This document shows, in pieces, positions 60,163 through 61,964 of a stretch of DNA of 61,964 nucleotides. A program made the position numbers and the translations under genes. The DNA is from an uncultured Eubacteriales bacterium. Its GTDB lineage: Bacteria > Bacillota > Clostridia > Lachnospirales > CAG-274. Every line of letters starts with the position of its first letter. Within the stretch, counting starts at the first letter, position 1. The notes under the pieces were generated by a model. The model was given only the letters and a program-made list of their open reading frames with translations. It was not told the DNA's origin and did no database searches. The DNA lies in NCBI GenBank assembly GCA_902496345.1, contig CABVAP010000001.1, positions 1-61,964 of the forward strand, given 5' to 3'.

Positions 60163-61890
60163 TTAAACCTCCCTTATAGCCTTGAAATTGCAATTATCTT
60201 TACAAGTTCCACATTTTATACATTTGTCATTATCTATAACAAACGGCTCTTTTATTTTTCCGGAAATAGCACCAACAGGACAGACCCTAGAACATTTTGA
60301 ACAACCTTTACAAATTTCAGGGTCAATTTTATAAGTAATAAGTTTTTTGCAATTTCCGGAAGGACATTTTTTGTCATAGATATGAGCTTCGTACTCATCT
60401 CTGAAATTTTTAATTGTACTAACTACAGGGGCAGCAGCCGTTTTTCCAAGACCACATAAAGCAGTGGAACTAACTGTTTCGGCAAGTTCAAGAAGAAGTT
60501 CAATATCGCCGTCTTTGCCCTGCCCTGCGACAATTCTTTCAAGAATTTCAAGCATACGTTTAGTACCCTCTCTGCAAGGTACGCATTTGCCACAAGATTC
60601 ATTTTGCGTAAAGTGCATAAAGAATCTGGCAACCTCAACCATACAGGTATTATTATCCATAACAACAAGACCACCAGAACCAATCATAGCACCAACTTTT
60701 TTAAGAGAATCAAAGTCAAGAGGTAAATCAAGGTTAGGAGTTATCAAACAACCACCAGACGGACCACCGATTTGAACAGCCTTAAATTCAGTACCATTTT
60801 TCATACCGCCACCGATGTCAAATATAATTTCACGAAGTGTAGTACCCATTGGAACTTCAATAAGACCTGTGTTTTGGATATTTCCAGTAAGAGCAAAGGC
60901 TTTAGTACCTGGGCTTTTTTCAGGTCCGATACTTCTGTACCAATCAGCACCTTTTACAATAATTTGTGGAACATTAGCATAAGTTTCAACGTTGTTTAAA
61001 ACGGTAGGTTTTTCAAAAAGGCCTTTTTCAACAGTACGAGGTGGCTTAACTCTAGGCATACCTCTTTTGCCCTCAATAGATGATGTAAGAGCGCTACCTT
61101 CACCACAAACAAAAGCACCTGCACCTCTGTTTATATGTAATTTAAAAGAAAAATCTGTACCAAGTATATTGTCACCAAGAAGTCCATACTCTTCAGCCTG
61201 TTTAATTGCATTTTTAAGTCTTTCAACAGCCATAGGATATTCAGCACGAACATAGATATAACCCTCTTTTGCACCGGTTGCAATACCAGCAATCATCATA
61301 CCTTCAAGCATTCTATGAGGGTCACCCTCCATAATACTTCTATCCATAAAGGCACCTGGGTCACCTTCATCACCATTACAAACTATGTATTTAGTATCGT
61401 TGTTTTGACGTTTAACTTGAGACCATTTTTGGCCAGTGGTATATCCACCACCACCTCTACCACGGAGGTTAGACTGTGAAACTTCATTTATAATATCATC
61501 TTGTGACATTTCAAAAAGAGCTTTTTCAAAAGCAGTATAACCGTCTATTGATAGATATTCATTTATAGATGTAGCGTCAATATGCCCACAATGTTCAAGT
61601 ACAAGACGAGTCTGTTTTTTATAAAAAGGTATATCCTCTTGAACCTTATATATTTCACCATCTTTTTTATAACAAAGTCTTTCGACAATTTCATCATTTT
61701 GTATTGTCTTTTCAATAATTTCGTCACAATCATCAATTTTAACTTTTGTATATAAATATCCTTGAGGTTCAATACGTACAAGTGGACCCATTTCACAAAA
61801 TCCGTGACAACCGCTTCTTTTAATGCCAATAGAATCATCGTGAGGCTCTTTTTGCAGTTCAATAGAACAGACAATACCTTTTTCGTTCAT
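60163..61890 (-). CDS. hydB: hydrogenase NADH-binding subunit HydB (NuoF-like), N-terminus disrupted
   Basis: 575 residues visible. The last half of the N-terminal TRX-like [2Fe-2S] domain (SGCHGFCEMGPLV), NuoF FMN/NAD domain (RGRGGGGYTTGQKW, GDEGDPGAFMDRS, GAGAFVCGEGSAL), SCGKCVPCREGTKR cluster, and two C-terminal [4Fe-4S] ferredoxin sets (CKGCSKCSRVCP, CIKCGTCKDNC). It is the NADH/flavin subunit of the trimeric hydrogenase. Upstream of the ATG the frame continues as KSRSAALDIYQRF, the expected helix, but an in-frame TGA at 61939-61941 stops it; the expected TCIG cysteine loop appears in another frame. So the gene is frameshifted at, or continues with an error near, the window edge. Confidence 0.88.
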   Translation of the reverse strand: MNEKGIVCSIELQKEPHDDSIGIKRSGCHGFCEMGPLVRIEPQGYLYTKVKIDDCDEIIEKTIQNDEIVERLCYKKDGEIYKVQEDIPFYKKQTRLVLEHCGHIDATSINEYLSIDGYTAFEKALFEMSQDDIINEVSQSNLRGRGGGGYTTGQKWSQVKRQNNDTKYIVCNGDEGDPGAFMDRSIMEGDPHRMLEGMMIAGIATGAKEGYIYVRAEYPMAVERLKNAIKQAEEYGLLGDNILGTDFSFKLHINRGAGAFVCGEGSALTSSIEGKRGMPRVKPPRTVEKGLFEKPTVLNNVETYANVPQIIVKGADWYRSIGPEKSPGTKAFALTGNIQNTGLIEVPMGTTLREIIFDIGGGMKNGTEFKAVQIGGPSGGCLITPNLDLPLDFDSLKKVGAMIGSGGLVVMDNNTCMVEVARFFMHFTQNESCGKCVPCREGTKRMLEILERIVAGQGKDGDIELLLELAETVSSTALCGLGKTAAAPVVSTIKNFRDEYEAHIYDKKCPSGNCKKLITYKIDPEICKGCSKCSRVCPVGAISGKIKEPFVIDNDKCIKCGTCKDNCNFKAIREV

Positions 61891-61964
61891 AATATCAATA
61901 AACCTTTGGTATATATCAAGTGCAGCGGAACGTGACTTTCAAATCCAATGCAAGTGTAGTCAAA

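Overview
The window is AT-rich chromosomal DNA of a spore-forming anaerobic Clostridia bacterium, probably Lachnospirales-like. The signs are SpoVT, an electron-bifurcating type [FeFe] hydrogenase operon, a Gram-positive Tad pilus locus without a secretin, SLH/BspA surface proteins, cohesin/dockerin modules, and many low-GC Clostridia families (DUF6465, DUF6382, DUF5702, DUF6273). Domain and family names are my own recognition from the translated sequence; no search was run. No tRNA, rRNA, CRISPR array, prophage or insertion sequence was seen.

Left part, 1-9.2 kb: a triple hairpin repeat, a secreted rhodanese, a small dockerin protein, a 1580-residue secreted GH3 glycosidase with a divergent AraC-type regulator sharing its promoter DNA, a DUF6465 protein and a PLP aminotransferase. 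9.3-21 kb is a housekeeping block: a cell-wall GlcNAc-1-P transferase, upp, rpiB, an LMW phosphatase, Sua5 and a SEC-C protein as one minus-strand operon; then radA, a conserved small protein, rpsB-tsf with a structured leader, ruvAB and the TTG-initiated spoVT.

21-53.9 kb is the most interesting region. Reading leftward from 52.1 kb it encodes a Tad/Flp pilus (CpaE-like, CpaF, TadB, TadC, Flp, TadE, DUF5702, a second TadE-like protein, and two A24 prepilin peptidases). It continues with a complete phospho-signalling set (FHA protein, PP2C phosphatase, two Hanks Ser/Thr kinases) and then surface proteins: a copper-amine-oxidase-like stalk protein, a BspA-LRR/RCC1/SLH giant, a BspA lipoprotein, a zinc-ribbon membrane protein, a stalk/propeller protein, a DUF6273 lipoprotein, a GH25 lysozyme with five B-repeats plus cohesin and dockerin, and a small cohesin-dockerin protein. 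Divergent from it is a 495-residue HTH protein of unknown family carrying a G6-A-G7 tract. A nearly identical 56-60 bp inverted-repeat element, fused in the same register to a TTGAAA-17-TAYAYT promoter, lies in front of the Tad operon and again in front of the DUF6273 lipoprotein gene 25 kb away. I read this as one regulon: pilus, surface adhesins and reversible Ser/Thr phosphorylation under a possibly phase-variable regulator.

54-62 kb: a soluble chemoreceptor-like protein fused to a [FeFe]-hydrogenase-like sensory domain; a Zn-macrodomain/SirTM sirtuin pair (reversible protein ADP-ribosylation) without the usual lipoyl-carrier partners; a nitroreductase remnant; and the hydrogenase operon hydB-hydA plus a small [2Fe-2S] thioredoxin-fold protein. 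hydB has its N-terminal domain disrupted near the window edge.
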